From NCBI GenBank assembly GCA_903916255.1, contig CAIWVW010000007.1, forward strand, positions 20,048 through 84,047: a DNA stretch of 64,000 nt. The letters run 5' to 3'. Below the pieces are notes generated by a model. It saw only the letters and a program-made list of their open reading frames with translations. It was not told the DNA's origin and searched no databases. The DNA is from an uncultured Bacteroidota bacterium (GTDB lineage: Bacteria > Bacteroidota > Bacteroidia > JABEUT01). Position 1 is the stretch's first letter. Each line of letters opens with the position of its first letter. The position numbers and the translations under genes are program-made. Below, piece by piece: positions 44,444 to 53,719 of this stretch.

Positions 44444-46351
44444 ATGGAAACCATTAACCAACTCCTTATAAAATATTGGGGGTATAGCCATTTCCGGCCC
44501 TTACAGGAAGATATTATCAATTCCGTTTTAGAAGGCAACGATACACTTGCTTTAATGACAACGGGTGCAGGAAAATCGGTTTGCTACCAGATACCTGCAT
44601 TGGTTAATGATGGAATATGTATTGTTATTTCTCCGCTTATCGCTTTGATGAACGACCAGGTAGAATTCCTTACCCGTAAAGGTATCAGGGCGGTTATGGT
44701 GCATTCTTCCCTCGCATCGCGGGAGATAGATGCCATTTTGGATAACTGCATTCATGGCAATATCAAATTTTTATATGTTTCTCCTGAACGGTTAGATACG
44801 GATTTGTTCATTGCCCGTTTTCAGCAGATGAATGTAAACCTGATTGCAGTGGACGAAGCACATTGTATTTCCCAATGGGGATATGATTTCCGGCCCTCGT
44901 ATATGAAAATTGCAGAACTGCGAAAATTTTTTCCGAAAGTTCCTGTTTTGGCTGTAACCGCTACGGCCACACCGGAAGTAGCTATAGATATTCAGGAAAA
45001 GCTGGACTTTAAAAAGCCGAATCTTTTAAAGATGAGTTTCGAACGGAAAAATCTTTCCTATTCCGTTTTGAAGGAAGAAGCCAAATCGACACGGCTTTTG
45101 AAAATTGTAAATAATGTAAAAGGTTCGGGAATAATATATGTACGAAACAGGAGGAAAGCGGAAGAGGTTTCGAATATGCTGAAACAGCAGGGCGTTCCTG
45201 CCGAATACTATCATGCGGGTTTACGTTTTGATGAGAGAAGCAAACGGCAGGAAGCCTGGCTGCACGATAAAATAAGAGTGATGGTTTGCACCAATGCGTT
45301 CGGAATGGGTATTAACAAAGCCAATGTCCGTTTTGTAGTGCATTTGGATTTACCAGATAGTTTGGAAGCCTATTTTCAGGAAGCGGGTAGGGCAGGCCGC
45401 GACGATAAACGGGCCTACGCCGTATTGCTTTGTAATGATGCCGACAGGCTCAGCCTGGAAAGAAATATAGACCATTCCTTTCCCGATTTGAATGATATAA
45501 AAAGAGTATACGGAGCTTTGTGCTCTTACTTTAATATGGTGGCCGGAAGCGGCAAAGGCTCTACGTTCGATTTTTCATTGAGCGAGTTCTGCACTAAATA
45601 TTCTTTAGAGCCGATGCTTGTTATAAGCAGTATAAAGTTTTTGGAGCGTGAGAATTATTTAATGCTTACTGAGGCTTTTTACCGGCCTTCCCGCATTCAT
45701 ATACTTATTAAGCAAAAAGACCTTTACCGCTACCAGGTGGAATCTCCGGCGCACGATGCATTTATAAAATTGTTGTTGCGTTCATACGAGGGTTTGTTTG
45801 ACGGATATATTAATATAAAGGAATATGACCTTGCCAAACGCTCCACCCTTACGATGCAGGAAGTGGAAGGGCTGTTACAAAAGCTGGATAAGCGCAACAT
45901 AATTTCATACATACCACAATCAGATAAACCGCAACTGGTGTATATGGACGACTGCCATCAGATAAGTAACCTCCATATTTCCAAACAGCATTACCATGAC
46001 TTGAAGGAACGGGCGGAAAAGCGAATGGAATGGGTTATCTATTATACTGAAAGTACGCATAAATGCCGGAGTGAAATGTTGCTGGCTTATTTCGGAGAAA
46101 TTGAAACAGTTCGTTGCGGCATATGCGATGTATGCCTTGAAAGAAATAAACTGGAGTTGAGCGACCTGGAATTTGAAACAGTGGCCGAACAATTGAAAAC
46201 AGTGTTGCACAAACAACCGTTATCGCTGTCTGACTTGGTGCATAGTGTTCATCAAATAAGGGAAGATAAAATATTGAAAACGGTGCAATGGCTGATTGAT
46301 AATGGAAAGCTGGCGGAAAATGATGATAAATTACTGGAGTGGAAAAAATGA
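44444..46351 (+). CDS. recQ: ATP-dependent DNA helicase RecQ
   Basis: 635 residues. 3'-5' helicase of recombination and repair. Motif 0/I GYSHFRPLQEDII and MTTGAGKSVCYQIPAL, motif II VDEAHCISQWGYDFRPSY, motif III AVTATATPEVAI, motif VI FQEAGRAGRDDKRAYAVLL. The Zn-binding module is intact in its C-terminal part (CRSEMLLAYFGE, then CGICDVCLE) near 535-560. The protein ends soon after, with only a short winged-helix-like remainder and no HRDC domain, so it is the short RecQ form seen in this phylum. Confidence 0.95.
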   Translation: METINQLLIKYWGYSHFRPLQEDIINSVLEGNDTLALMTTGAGKSVCYQIPALVNDGICIVISPLIALMNDQVEFLTRKGIRAVMVHSSLASREIDAILDNCIHGNIKFLYVSPERLDTDLFIARFQQMNVNLIAVDEAHCISQWGYDFRPSYMKIAELRKFFPKVPVLAVTATATPEVAIDIQEKLDFKKPNLLKMSFERKNLSYSVLKEEAKSTRLLKIVNNVKGSGIIYVRNRRKAEEVSNMLKQQGVPAEYYHAGLRFDERSKRQEAWLHDKIRVMVCTNAFGMGINKANVRFVVHLDLPDSLEAYFQEAGRAGRDDKRAYAVLLCNDADRLSLERNIDHSFPDLNDIKRVYGALCSYFNMVAGSGKGSTFDFSLSEFCTKYSLEPMLVISSIKFLERENYLMLTEAFYRPSRIHILIKQKDLYRYQVESPAHDAFIKLLLRSYEGLFDGYINIKEYDLAKRSTLTMQEVEGLLQKLDKRNIISYIPQSDKPQLVYMDDCHQISNLHISKQHYHDLKERAEKRMEWVIYYTESTHKCRSEMLLAYFGEIETVRCGICDVCLERNKLELSDLEFETVAEQLKTVLHKQPLSLSDLVHSVHQIREDKILKTVQWLIDNGKLAENDDKLLEWKK

Positions 46352-46382
46352 GTTCAGTATATTTGCCGCACTGAAAGAAATA

Positions 46383-46649
46383 ATGCGTAACTTTATAATA
46401 TCCCTGTTGATTATGTTCTCTGCAATGGCTTACGTAAGGGGCCAGAATATCGACCCTAAAAATAATCCGAAGAAGGACCAATATGATAAATCGGCAAAAC
46501 AGGCGGAGCAGCAATCGCAAGATGAAATGAAGAAACAAACCGAGGACTTTACACGTAAAAAGAAATATAAAAAGATTGTAAAGAAAGGCAAACCCGGAAA
46601 TACCGGCAAAGCCAAGCAAGAACCGGGAGTTATTTACCTGGATAAATAA
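46383..46649 (+). CDS. Small basic exported protein
   Basis: 88 residues from the ATG at 46383; the ORF-track start lies inside recQ. Signal-like MRNFIISLLIMFSAMAYVRG then QNIDPKNNPKKDQYDKSAKQ and a Lys-rich tail (TRKKKYKKIVKKGKPGNTGK). Function unknown. First of several small basic exported proteins after recQ. Confidence 0.65.
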   Translation: MRNFIISLLIMFSAMAYVRGQNIDPKNNPKKDQYDKSAKQAEQQSQDEMKKQTEDFTRKKKYKKIVKKGKPGNTGKAKQEPGVIYLDK

Positions 46650-46738
46650 AATGAATGGTTTAGAAAATACCTAACCTTCTTTCAGTAACATCCAAAGACT
46701 AACCTGCTTTTATTATTAACCCTCTAAATTCAACTGCC

Positions 46739-46972
46739 ATGAAAAAGCCGGTGTGTCTAATCCTGATTTGTTTGGTATCTGCAACAACCTTTGCTTATGG
46801 AAACCATGGAAGAAGCCCTGTTCTCGATAATACTTCTATCAGAAGAAGTGAAAGGGCTATGAACAGCCAAACGAGTAGTTTTCAAAATCACCGCAGGTAT
46901 TCTGCCGTGGTAAACAGCCCGAAAGCAAGGGCATTGCGCAAGCAACAGGCTAAGCAAGGAAAGGGATTATGA
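46739..46972 (+). CDS. Small basic exported protein with RRYSA motif
   Basis: 77 residues. Signal peptide MKKPVCLILICLVSATTFAY, mature part Arg/Ser/Asn-rich with LDNTSIRRSERAM and HRRYSAVVNSPKARALRKQQ. The RRYSA segment and LDN element recur in the protein at 47365, so the two look like diverged paralogues. Function unknown. Confidence 0.65.
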   Translation: MKKPVCLILICLVSATTFAYGNHGRSPVLDNTSIRRSERAMNSQTSSFQNHRRYSAVVNSPKARALRKQQAKQGKGL

Positions 46973-47364
46973 TTGCTTAATTAAATTATGTAAGGTGGCT
47001 CAAATACCTTTTTTGAGCCACTGCTCAACGCTGATATTCCATTTTAAAATGCAAAATTCAGTGAGTGATACGGTTTTTTAATGCGACTTATGAACATACC
47101 ATGTTGTCCTGTAACTATCTCATTAATAGGGTTTAATTGGTGTCTGATTTTAGCGATTTATAGTTTCAGAAAATAAATTCGGAAACAAAACAAAAACACC
47201 GGGCGTACAAATCCCCGTGCTTCAAATTTAAATGATGAACAAGAAAATAAAAATACTGAATAAAAAATTTAAACGCACTCCGCTAATCAAAATAAAAAAG
47301 AAAGGCCTCAAAAAAATAATCTAGTATCTCAATTCTCAACACAACAATTAAAAAACCAAACAAA
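46973..47364. other. Gap with one possible tiny ORF
   Basis: 392 bases. Apart from the 30-codon ORF at 47232 I see no gene. AT-rich with A-runs towards the 3' end, where the start of the 47365 gene is preceded by ACAACAATTAAAAAACCAAACAAA. Confidence 0.45.
47232..47324 (+). CDS. Possible 30-residue highly basic peptide
   Basis: ATG ATG start, 30 codons, TAG stop; too short for the ORF track. The translation MMNKKIKILNKKFKRTPLIK continues with KIKKKGLKKII: 13 of 30 residues are Lys or Arg. In such A-rich DNA the basic bias is expected by chance, so this may not be a gene. Its place among three basic exported proteins is the only support. Confidence 0.25.
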   Translation: MMNKKIKILNKKFKRTPLIKIKKKGLKKII

Positions 47365-47622
47365 ATGAAAAAGTTAGCAGTTCTATTAATCGTTATCTGT
47401 ATCTCAGTTGGCGCCTTTGCAAGAGGAAGCGGCAGAAGGTACGTAGCCTCGCTCGACAATAAACAAGTAGTGCAGGCACAAAAAGACCAGCGTAAATCAT
47501 TACGAAATTTTGGCAGCGGCAGAAGGTATTCTGCGGCAACCAGGGGTAGCGGATTCCATCTCTTTGGCAGAAGGCACGGCAGTGGTGGTGCTTCACGTCC
47601 GGAGAGCGGACTCGGACTCTAA
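47365..47622 (+). CDS. Small Gly/Arg-rich exported protein
   Basis: 85 residues. Signal peptide MKKLAVLLIVICISVGAFA, then RGSGRRYVASLDNKQVVQAQ, FGSGRRYSAATRGSGFHLFG and RRHGSGGASRPESG. The GSGRRY element occurs twice, encoded by a repeated GGCAGAAGG. Similar in style to the 46739 protein. No family recognised; roles from cell-surface binding to nothing can be imagined. Terminator follows. Confidence 0.7.
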   Translation: MKKLAVLLIVICISVGAFARGSGRRYVASLDNKQVVQAQKDQRKSLRNFGSGRRYSAATRGSGFHLFGRRHGSGGASRPESGLGL

Positions 47623-47656
47623 GATGTTTTTAGGGTAGTTGTTTTTAGGTGTGTTG

Positions 47657-47688
47657 GTTCCGGGCAGAAATGTCCGGAACTTTTTTTT
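47657..47688 (+). terminator. Rho-independent terminator after the small-protein cluster
   Basis: 7-base stem GTTCCGG / CCGGAAC with a 10-base loop and eight T. It separates the small-protein cluster from the DUF255 gene. Confidence 0.8.
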
Positions 47689-47749
47689 GTGCATAATACC
47701 TGCCTTATTGTATAAGGAATTGGTATTTTTGAAAATCCCATCGCGAAAA

Positions 47750-49804
47750 ATGACTGCCACCGAACATACAAACCGCTTAATTCATGAAAGCAGCCCTTAC
47801 CTGTTGCAACATGCACACAATCCTGTGGATTGGTATCCATGGGGGCCCGAGGCTTTTGAAAAGGCGAAAAATGAAAATAAATTAGTTCTTGTAAGTATTG
47901 GCTATTCTGCATGCCACTGGTGCCATGTTATGGAAAAAGAATCATTTGAGGATGCAGAGGTGGCGGAAATAATGAATGAAAAATATGTTTGCGTAAAAGT
48001 GGACAGAGAAGAGCATCCGGAAGTGGATATGCTATATATGGATGCAATCCATGTGCTTACGGGGCGTGGCGGCTGGCCACTAAATTGTTTTACGCTTGCG
48101 AATGGAAAACCTATTTATGGTGGTACATATTTTCCTAAAGAAGGATGGATAAATTTACTTGTAAACTTAAATAATCTTTTCCGTAAGGAGCCTGAAAAAG
48201 TACGCGAACTTTCGGAAGAAATTGAAAAAGGAATACTTTCTATCGCTCTTTTGCCCGATGCTAAGAACGACAGGCTTGGCAGAGATTTCCAGTTTTTAGA
48301 TGATTTTACAAATAAGATAGCTTCCTCTTTCGATAAAACTTTTGGCGGATATAATTATGCGCCGAAGTTTCCTATGCCAAATAATTATGAATATCTACTT
48401 TATTATGCATATGTTTTGAAAAATACAAATAGAGCGGAGGAAGGGCAAGCCATAGAGAACCATGTTTATTTGACGTTAGATAAAATGGCCTTGGGCGGAA
48501 TCCAAGACCAGGTGGGTGGCGGATTTGCCCGATATTCTACCGATTCATTTTGGAAAGCGCCGCATTTTGAAAAGATGCTGTATGATAATGCCCAGTTGAT
48601 GTCGCTTTATTCCAATGCTTATAAAAACAATCCTAAAGAGCTATATAAGGAAGTTGTATATGGCATTTATAAGTTCGTTTCAGAAAAATTGACTTCACCT
48701 GATGGTGCTTTCTATTGCGCCTTGGATGCCGATTCTGAAGGTATAGAAGGAGAATTTTATGTTTGGAAGAAAGAAGAATTGCAGGAGCTTTTAGGGGATG
48801 GTTTTCCTTTATTTGCTAATTACTATACCATAAATGATAGCGATGTTTGGGAAAATAATAAGTATATCCTCCTAAGGAAGAAAGCTGATATTGAATTTTG
48901 CCAAGAGCAAAATATCTCCCTTGTAGACTTAGTTTCGAAACGGAAAAACTGGTTAGATATTCTGAATGAAAGAAGAGAGAAAAGAATTTCTCCGGGATTG
49001 GACGATAAGACGCTTGCATCGTGGAATGGCTTAATGATAAAGGGATTTACAGATGCATACAAAACTTTCCGCGAACCTTTATTTTTGGATATCGCAATTA
49101 ATAATGCGACTTTTATTAAAAATAAACTATTCGATTCTGATGGCGGCTTGTGGCACGGATTTAAGAATGACAAAGGCTACATTGAAGGCTTTTTAGATGA
49201 CTATGCTTTTGTTGCAGGCGCATTCATTAGTTTGTATGAAGCGACCTTCGAGGAGAGTTGGTTGAATGCGGCCAAAAGCCTTTCCGAATATACCATCGAA
49301 TACTTTTACGATTCTGCTAAAAGCATATTTTATTACACACACGGCAAGCAGGAAAGCATTATTGTAAGAAAGGCGGAGATTACCGATAATGTAATACCTG
49401 CATCTAATTCTGAAATGGCAATTGTACTTTATAAATTGGGGCATTTATTCAGCAATGACAAATACATTGCAATGGCGGAAGGTATGTTATTATCGGTAAA
49501 GGATAATATGCTGAATTACCCGCTGGGATATACCAATTGGGGAATACTGATGCTGCATAACCAGGTCCGCTTTTGTGAGGTAGCTATCACCGGAAAATTA
49601 GGATTCACCTTCCGGGATAAAATAAATAAGGAATATCTTCCCAATATGGTTATTCTCGGTGCGGAAAAATCATCGGGACTGGAATTATTAAATGAGCGTT
49701 TTTCGGCTGACCGTACTCTTGTATATGTGTGCGAAAATAAAACCTGCCAGCGTCCTTTTAGTTCTACAGGAGAGGCTATAAATGCAATTAAGAATTTAAG
49801 GTGA
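47750..49804 (+). CDS. Thioredoxin-fold / DUF255 protein (YyaL, SPATA20-like)
   Basis: 684 residues from the ATG at 47750; the ORF-track start at 47639 would run through the terminator. N-terminal thioredoxin-like domain (about 1-165) with [20 protein letters not shown] and the redox motif [20 protein letters not shown], then [20 protein letters not shown]. The rest is an (alpha/alpha)6-like domain with [36 protein letters not shown] and [19 protein letters not shown], as in N-acylglucosamine-epimerase-like toroids. The family's enzymatic role is unknown. The stop overlaps the next start (GTGA). Confidence 0.93.
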   Translation: MTATEHTNRLIHESSPYLLQHAHNPVDWYPWGPEAFEKAKNENKLVLVSIGYSACHWCHVMEKESFEDAEVAEIMNEKYVCVKVDREEHPEVDMLYMDAIHVLTGRGGWPLNCFTLANGKPIYGGTYFPKEGWINLLVNLNNLFRKEPEKVRELSEEIEKGILSIALLPDAKNDRLGRDFQFLDDFTNKIASSFDKTFGGYNYAPKFPMPNNYEYLLYYAYVLKNTNRAEEGQAIENHVYLTLDKMALGGIQDQVGGGFARYSTDSFWKAPHFEKMLYDNAQLMSLYSNAYKNNPKELYKEVVYGIYKFVSEKLTSPDGAFYCALDADSEGIEGEFYVWKKEELQELLGDGFPLFANYYTINDSDVWENNKYILLRKKADIEFCQEQNISLVDLVSKRKNWLDILNERREKRISPGLDDKTLASWNGLMIKGFTDAYKTFREPLFLDIAINNATFIKNKLFDSDGGLWHGFKNDKGYIEGFLDDYAFVAGAFISLYEATFEESWLNAAKSLSEYTIEYFYDSAKSIFYYTHGKQESIIVRKAEITDNVIPASNSEMAIVLYKLGHLFSNDKYIAMAEGMLLSVKDNMLNYPLGYTNWGILMLHNQVRFCEVAITGKLGFTFRDKINKEYLPNMVILGAEKSSGLELLNERFSADRTLVYVCENKTCQRPFSSTGEAINAIKNLR

Positions 49805-50727
49805 AGCAGTTCCTCATTTTTATAGTCGCTTTATTTATCGGTGGAAATACCTTCTGCCAACTGTTGCCTTTTCAGGACGATGATGCCATTGTTACCCCTA
49901 ATTTCAGCCAGGATATTATTAAAACCAAAAAGATTTCGCACATCACGATGACATACCTTACCAAGCCCGACGGTCAAGGTATTAATGAAGACGGAGTGGT
50001 GAAACAATACTTTTTCGATACAACAGGTAGAATTATGGAAACGGTTTGCACCATGAAAAAAGGCGAAAATTCCTGCGACACTATTACCTGCAAATACTAT
50101 TACGACAGTTACGGAAATATCAATATAAAGCGTACCCGGATGGGCGATTACTACGATACCTGGTATTATAAATGGAACAAAGACCGGCAAATGCAAACGG
50201 AGGCCCATGTGCGTGAAACGAGCGCCATTACTCCCGATGGCAAATTTAAAATAGCTTCTCAAAAAGTAATTTCGGCTGACAGTTTTGCATATATAGCATA
50301 TCCCAAACAATTGCAGCAATATGCCTATAACGAAGACAATAAATATTTCCAGAAGACAATTATCCAGTATGATGAAAACAAGCGCTTTTTAAGCCGCAAT
50401 AGCCATTATGCAGTGGGCTGGCTTTTTTCGCAGGTCGATTTGAATTATGATACTAAAGGGAATATTATCAGCTATAACAATACGGGAAATATTAATGGAG
50501 ATGTGCATGAAAGCATTACCCTGAAATATGATTCATTGGGAAAAATTCAGGAGCAGGGCATTTTTGAAAACGGCAAACAAAAACACCATATCGAATTTAT
50601 GTACGACAATGAAACCGGGCTTATCTCTAATAAATTAGACCGGAACGAAGAAAAAGCGGTTATCTATATCATAAAGTTTAGCTATGATATGTATGACAGC
50701 AAAGGGAATGTGATAGGGGGGAAGTAA
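49801..50727 (+). CDS. Exported protein with YD/RHS-like strands (unknown)
   Basis: 308 residues from a GTG start that overlaps the DUF255 stop (GTGA), implying coupled translation. Signal peptide [20 protein letters not shown]. The mature region repeats strand-turn units of the sort [32 protein letters not shown] and [16 protein letters not shown], resembling YD/RHS-type hairpins without the long repeat array. No toxin part is seen. Probably a small beta-rich periplasmic or surface protein. Confidence 0.75.
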   Translation: MKQFLIFIVALFIGGNTFCQLLPFQDDDAIVTPNFSQDIIKTKKISHITMTYLTKPDGQGINEDGVVKQYFFDTTGRIMETVCTMKKGENSCDTITCKYYYDSYGNINIKRTRMGDYYDTWYYKWNKDRQMQTEAHVRETSAITPDGKFKIASQKVISADSFAYIAYPKQLQQYAYNEDNKYFQKTIIQYDENKRFLSRNSHYAVGWLFSQVDLNYDTKGNIISYNNTGNINGDVHESITLKYDSLGKIQEQGIFENGKQKHHIEFMYDNETGLISNKLDRNEEKAVIYIIKFSYDMYDSKGNVIGGK

Positions 50728-50730
50728 ATC

Positions 50731-52077
50731 CTACTGCGGCCCGCCGCTCGCCGAAAACAACTCGCTCTTATCTACTTTTTTAACGATGGAGCCATCATAT
50801 AAAGCCTGTGATACCGCTGTAAATGGGCCGCTTACAACTTCATCACCTTCTTTCAAACCGGTTTTTATTTCGATATAATCGGCATCTTGTATGCCTGTTG
50901 TTACTCGCACTATTTTGCATTTTCCTGCATTGTAAACAAATACGCATTCATGTGCGCTGTCTTGCGCCGCTACTTGTCCTTTAGCTCCATTCGTGTTTTT
51001 GCCTGAGCCTGTGTCGCTCAGTGCCCCTTTTCCTTTGCGGGTAGTAACCGCGCCTATAGGCACTGCTAAAACGTGTGCGCCTCTTTTAACTTGTATTTCT
51101 GCTGTGGCCGACATGCCCGGCTTAAATGGAGAATCATTGGTTCCTGGAGGCATAAGGTCGGTATAAGAGGAGGGAAGGATATGGATTTTAACGGTGAAGT
51201 TGGTAACTTGGTCAACCGATGAGCTTGCATTTGCCGATACATTTGCAGAGTTTGAAACATTGCTTACAACCCCTTTAAACTTGCGGTTAATAAAGGCGTC
51301 CACTTCAATTAATGCGGTATCGCCCACTTTTACGTTTACAATATCATTTTCATTAACGTTCACATCTGCTTCCATGTTAGATAAATCGGCAACACTCAGC
51401 ATTTCTGTTCCGGCAAATTGGGCGGTACCTACTACGCGCTCGCCTTGTTTAACAAGCAAACCAACAATAACCCCGTCAATCGGGGAAAGAACGCTTGTCT
51501 TCACCAAATTGTCATTGGCTTCTTTCATAGTAGCTTCTGCACTTTTGGCATTGTAATTCGCCGCATCAATATTGTCCTGCGCCGATTTTAAATTTGCTTC
51601 CGCTGTTTGGTATGCTGCTTTGGAAGCATCTAAATCTGCTTGTGCAATGGCGCCTTGGTCGAACAATTTTTTGTTGCGCTCATAAATCGTTTTCTGATTA
51701 TCGAATTGGGCTTGCGAACTTACCAACTGTGCCTGTGCATTGGAACCTGACGCTTTACTGCTGTTATAGGTTGCTTCAGCCTGGTCTAATGCAGAGCGGT
51801 AGGTGTCGGGAAATATTTTAACAAGCAGGTCATTTTTCTTTACGCGCTGGCCTTCGGCAACCGGCAAATCAATAATTTGTCCGGGTACGTCAGGGCTTAT
51901 TTTTACAATAGTAGTGGGTTGTATATTTCCATCCGCCGAAACAGTTTCCATGATATTTTTGTACACTGTTTTTTCAGTGGTAACCTTCAGGGTTTTATCG
52001 CCCGAGCATGATTTCAGGGAAAGCGCTAAGGCAAAAAGTGCGCTTCCGCCAAGGATATATAAAAATATTTTCTTCAT
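50731..52077 (-). CDS. Efflux periplasmic adaptor (membrane fusion protein, MacA/HlyD type)
   Basis: 448 residues. Signal/anchor start MKKIFLYILGGSALFALALS, possibly acylated at Cys24. Then the biotinyl-lipoyl half-domains (KISPDVPGQIIDLPVAEGQR and SPIDGVIVGLLVKQGERVV) flanking a long coiled coil (about 100-195), a beta-barrel region (NVNENDIVNVKVGDTALIEV) and the membrane-proximal domain. It links an inner-membrane pump to TolC. Operon partner: the TolC gene upstream (4 bases). No transporter is adjacent on this strand, as the next gene is divergent. Confidence 0.94.
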   Translation of the reverse strand: MKKIFLYILGGSALFALALSLKSCSGDKTLKVTTEKTVYKNIMETVSADGNIQPTTIVKISPDVPGQIIDLPVAEGQRVKKNDLLVKIFPDTYRSALDQAEATYNSSKASGSNAQAQLVSSQAQFDNQKTIYERNKKLFDQGAIAQADLDASKAAYQTAEANLKSAQDNIDAANYNAKSAEATMKEANDNLVKTSVLSPIDGVIVGLLVKQGERVVGTAQFAGTEMLSVADLSNMEADVNVNENDIVNVKVGDTALIEVDAFINRKFKGVVSNVSNSANVSANASSSVDQVTNFTVKIHILPSSYTDLMPPGTNDSPFKPGMSATAEIQVKRGAHVLAVPIGAVTTRKGKGALSDTGSGKNTNGAKGQVAAQDSAHECVFVYNAGKCKIVRVTTGIQDADYIEIKTGLKEGDEVVSGPFTAVSQALYDGSIVKKVDKSELFSASGGPQ

Positions 52078-52081
52078 TGTT

Positions 52082-53536
52082 TTATAGTTTCAACGGTTTT
52101 CCTTCGTAGTAATCCAGCACTTTTAATTTAAAAACGTAAGTGTACTTTGCCTGTAGCATATCCGATTCGGCTTTTGCCAAATTGGTTTTGGCTGTATTAT
52201 AATCCAGCGATGTTGCCACACCTGCATCAAACTTTGCACGTATATAATTGTAAGCTTCATTAAATGATTCTACTGATTTCTGTGTGGCATGGTATTTTTT
52301 TAATGCACCAATAGCGTCGGCATAAGCCTGCTGAACATTTTTGCGAAGGTTCAGTTCGGTGGTTTCGTAGCTGTAATAAGCATTTAACTCATTCAACTTT
52401 GCATTTTTATAATTTATGTTGGAACGCAGCCCGTTTAAAATGGGGATATTAAGCTGGAATCCTATTGTTTTATTGAAGTTTTGATTTAACTGGGATTTAA
52501 ATGGGATAAGTACATAATTATATTCCTGGGTGGGGAAATAAATGGTTTCGGTGCTTGAACCTACGATTATAGTTTCCGGAACTTGCACTACTGAACCGGG
52601 CACCACATTTTCATCTCCACTGGAATACCCTGTTCCGACAGTGCCGGCAAAAATAAGTTTGGGGTATAATGCACCGGCCGCTACTTCTCTCCCTTTGGTT
52701 GCGCTTTCCCATTTCAGCTCCGCGCTTTTAATATCGGGCTGGTTGGTTAATGCTTCCGAGTATATCAAATCGGGCTGGTTAACGGCTGGGTTATCCGGTA
52801 TGGTTATTTCCGGGCGAACAATTTTAAAAAGTTGCACGGAATCAATGTCAAGTAATTGTGCAAGGCTTAGCATGGCAATATTCAATTGGTTTTCGCTATT
52901 CACAATATTCACTTCATCATTAGCTTCCTGCGCCTGCACATCATATAGGTTGCCTTTAGCAAGGCTTCCTGCATCTACCATCTTTTGTGTTTTTTCAACC
53001 TGCTGGGCAGTTACTTCATGCTGTGCATTTGCTTCCTGCAGTAATTCCTGGTCGAGCAAAACCTGTAAATATCCCGATGCAATGTTTAATGCTAATGTAT
53101 TTTTGTTAGACTGTAAGTCATACCCGCTGGCCTCAAAGGCGGTTTGGTTTTGTTTAATGGTGTTCAGGTTTTGCAGTCCGCTGAATATTGTGAAGTTGGC
53201 GCTTAGGTAAAAATTATCGGATAAAATTTCTGTGTTGGCAAAAGTGTTTGTAAACTGGTCAATTGTCCGGCCATAGTCATAGGTGTTCGAAGCTTGCCCA
53301 TTAATAGATGGCAGCACATTGCCTTTACTGGCGGTATAATTGTTTTTTGCAATTTTCATGTTAATGTCTGCCTGTTTCACTTGCAGGTTATGCCCCCAGG
53401 CGTAGTTTATGCATTGCTCCAATGTCCATTCCTGCCCCAGTGAGGCAATACTGTCTTTTTTCTGTCCTTTTGCACCGGCAATAAGGAAAAGGAGAACAAA
53501 TAAAATGGAAAATCTTTTAACGGAAATGGGGTTCAC
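52082..53536 (-). CDS. TolC family outer membrane efflux protein
   Basis: 484 residues. Signal peptide RFSILFVLLFLIAGAKG, then two internal repeats with the long helices typical of TolC: WTLEQCINYAWGHNLQVKQA, ILPSINGQASNTYDYGR, LNIASGYLQVLLDQELLQEA and the second repeat NIPILNGLRSNINYKNAK, VQQAYADAIGALKKYHATQK. It forms the trimeric outer-membrane channel for efflux or type I secretion. First gene of the TolC-adaptor pair; a TATATTTG box (minus strand) lies upstream at 53567. Confidence 0.95.
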   Translation of the reverse strand: MNPISVKRFSILFVLLFLIAGAKGQKKDSIASLGQEWTLEQCINYAWGHNLQVKQADINMKIAKNNYTASKGNVLPSINGQASNTYDYGRTIDQFTNTFANTEILSDNFYLSANFTIFSGLQNLNTIKQNQTAFEASGYDLQSNKNTLALNIASGYLQVLLDQELLQEANAQHEVTAQQVEKTQKMVDAGSLAKGNLYDVQAQEANDEVNIVNSENQLNIAMLSLAQLLDIDSVQLFKIVRPEITIPDNPAVNQPDLIYSEALTNQPDIKSAELKWESATKGREVAAGALYPKLIFAGTVGTGYSSGDENVVPGSVVQVPETIIVGSSTETIYFPTQEYNYVLIPFKSQLNQNFNKTIGFQLNIPILNGLRSNINYKNAKLNELNAYYSYETTELNLRKNVQQAYADAIGALKKYHATQKSVESFNEAYNYIRAKFDAGVATSLDYNTAKTNLAKAESDMLQAKYTYVFKLKVLDYYEGKPLKL

Positions 53537-53566
53537 AAAGAATAAATTTATTTAATGCGTAGCCGA

Positions 53567-53574
53567 CAAATATA
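53567..53574 (-). promoter_or_regulatory. Bacteroidota -7 box of the TolC-adaptor operon
   Basis: The reverse complement is TATATTTG, 30 bases before the ATG at 53536. Confidence 0.5.
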
Positions 53575-53719
53575 GCAATTATAGCAGTATATCATCAGAT
53601 GAATATATATATGGTATCAATCTTTGGGGAACCGAATATTAATTCTTTTAATATTCCTTTAATGATATTCTTTTTTTCACTTACTTTGGAGTCTTAACAT
53701 ATTTGAAAAAATCCCTTTT

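Noticed and set aside
46035-46619. 194-residue minus-strand ORF over the end of recQ and the next small gene
   Set aside because: Antisense to the Zn-binding region of RecQ; hydrophobic aromatic composition is typical of antisense to Lys-rich coding DNA.
47639-47749. Extended start of the DUF255 protein
   Set aside because: The extension runs over a strong hairpin terminator; family alignment begins at [15 protein letters not shown], so 47750 is preferred.
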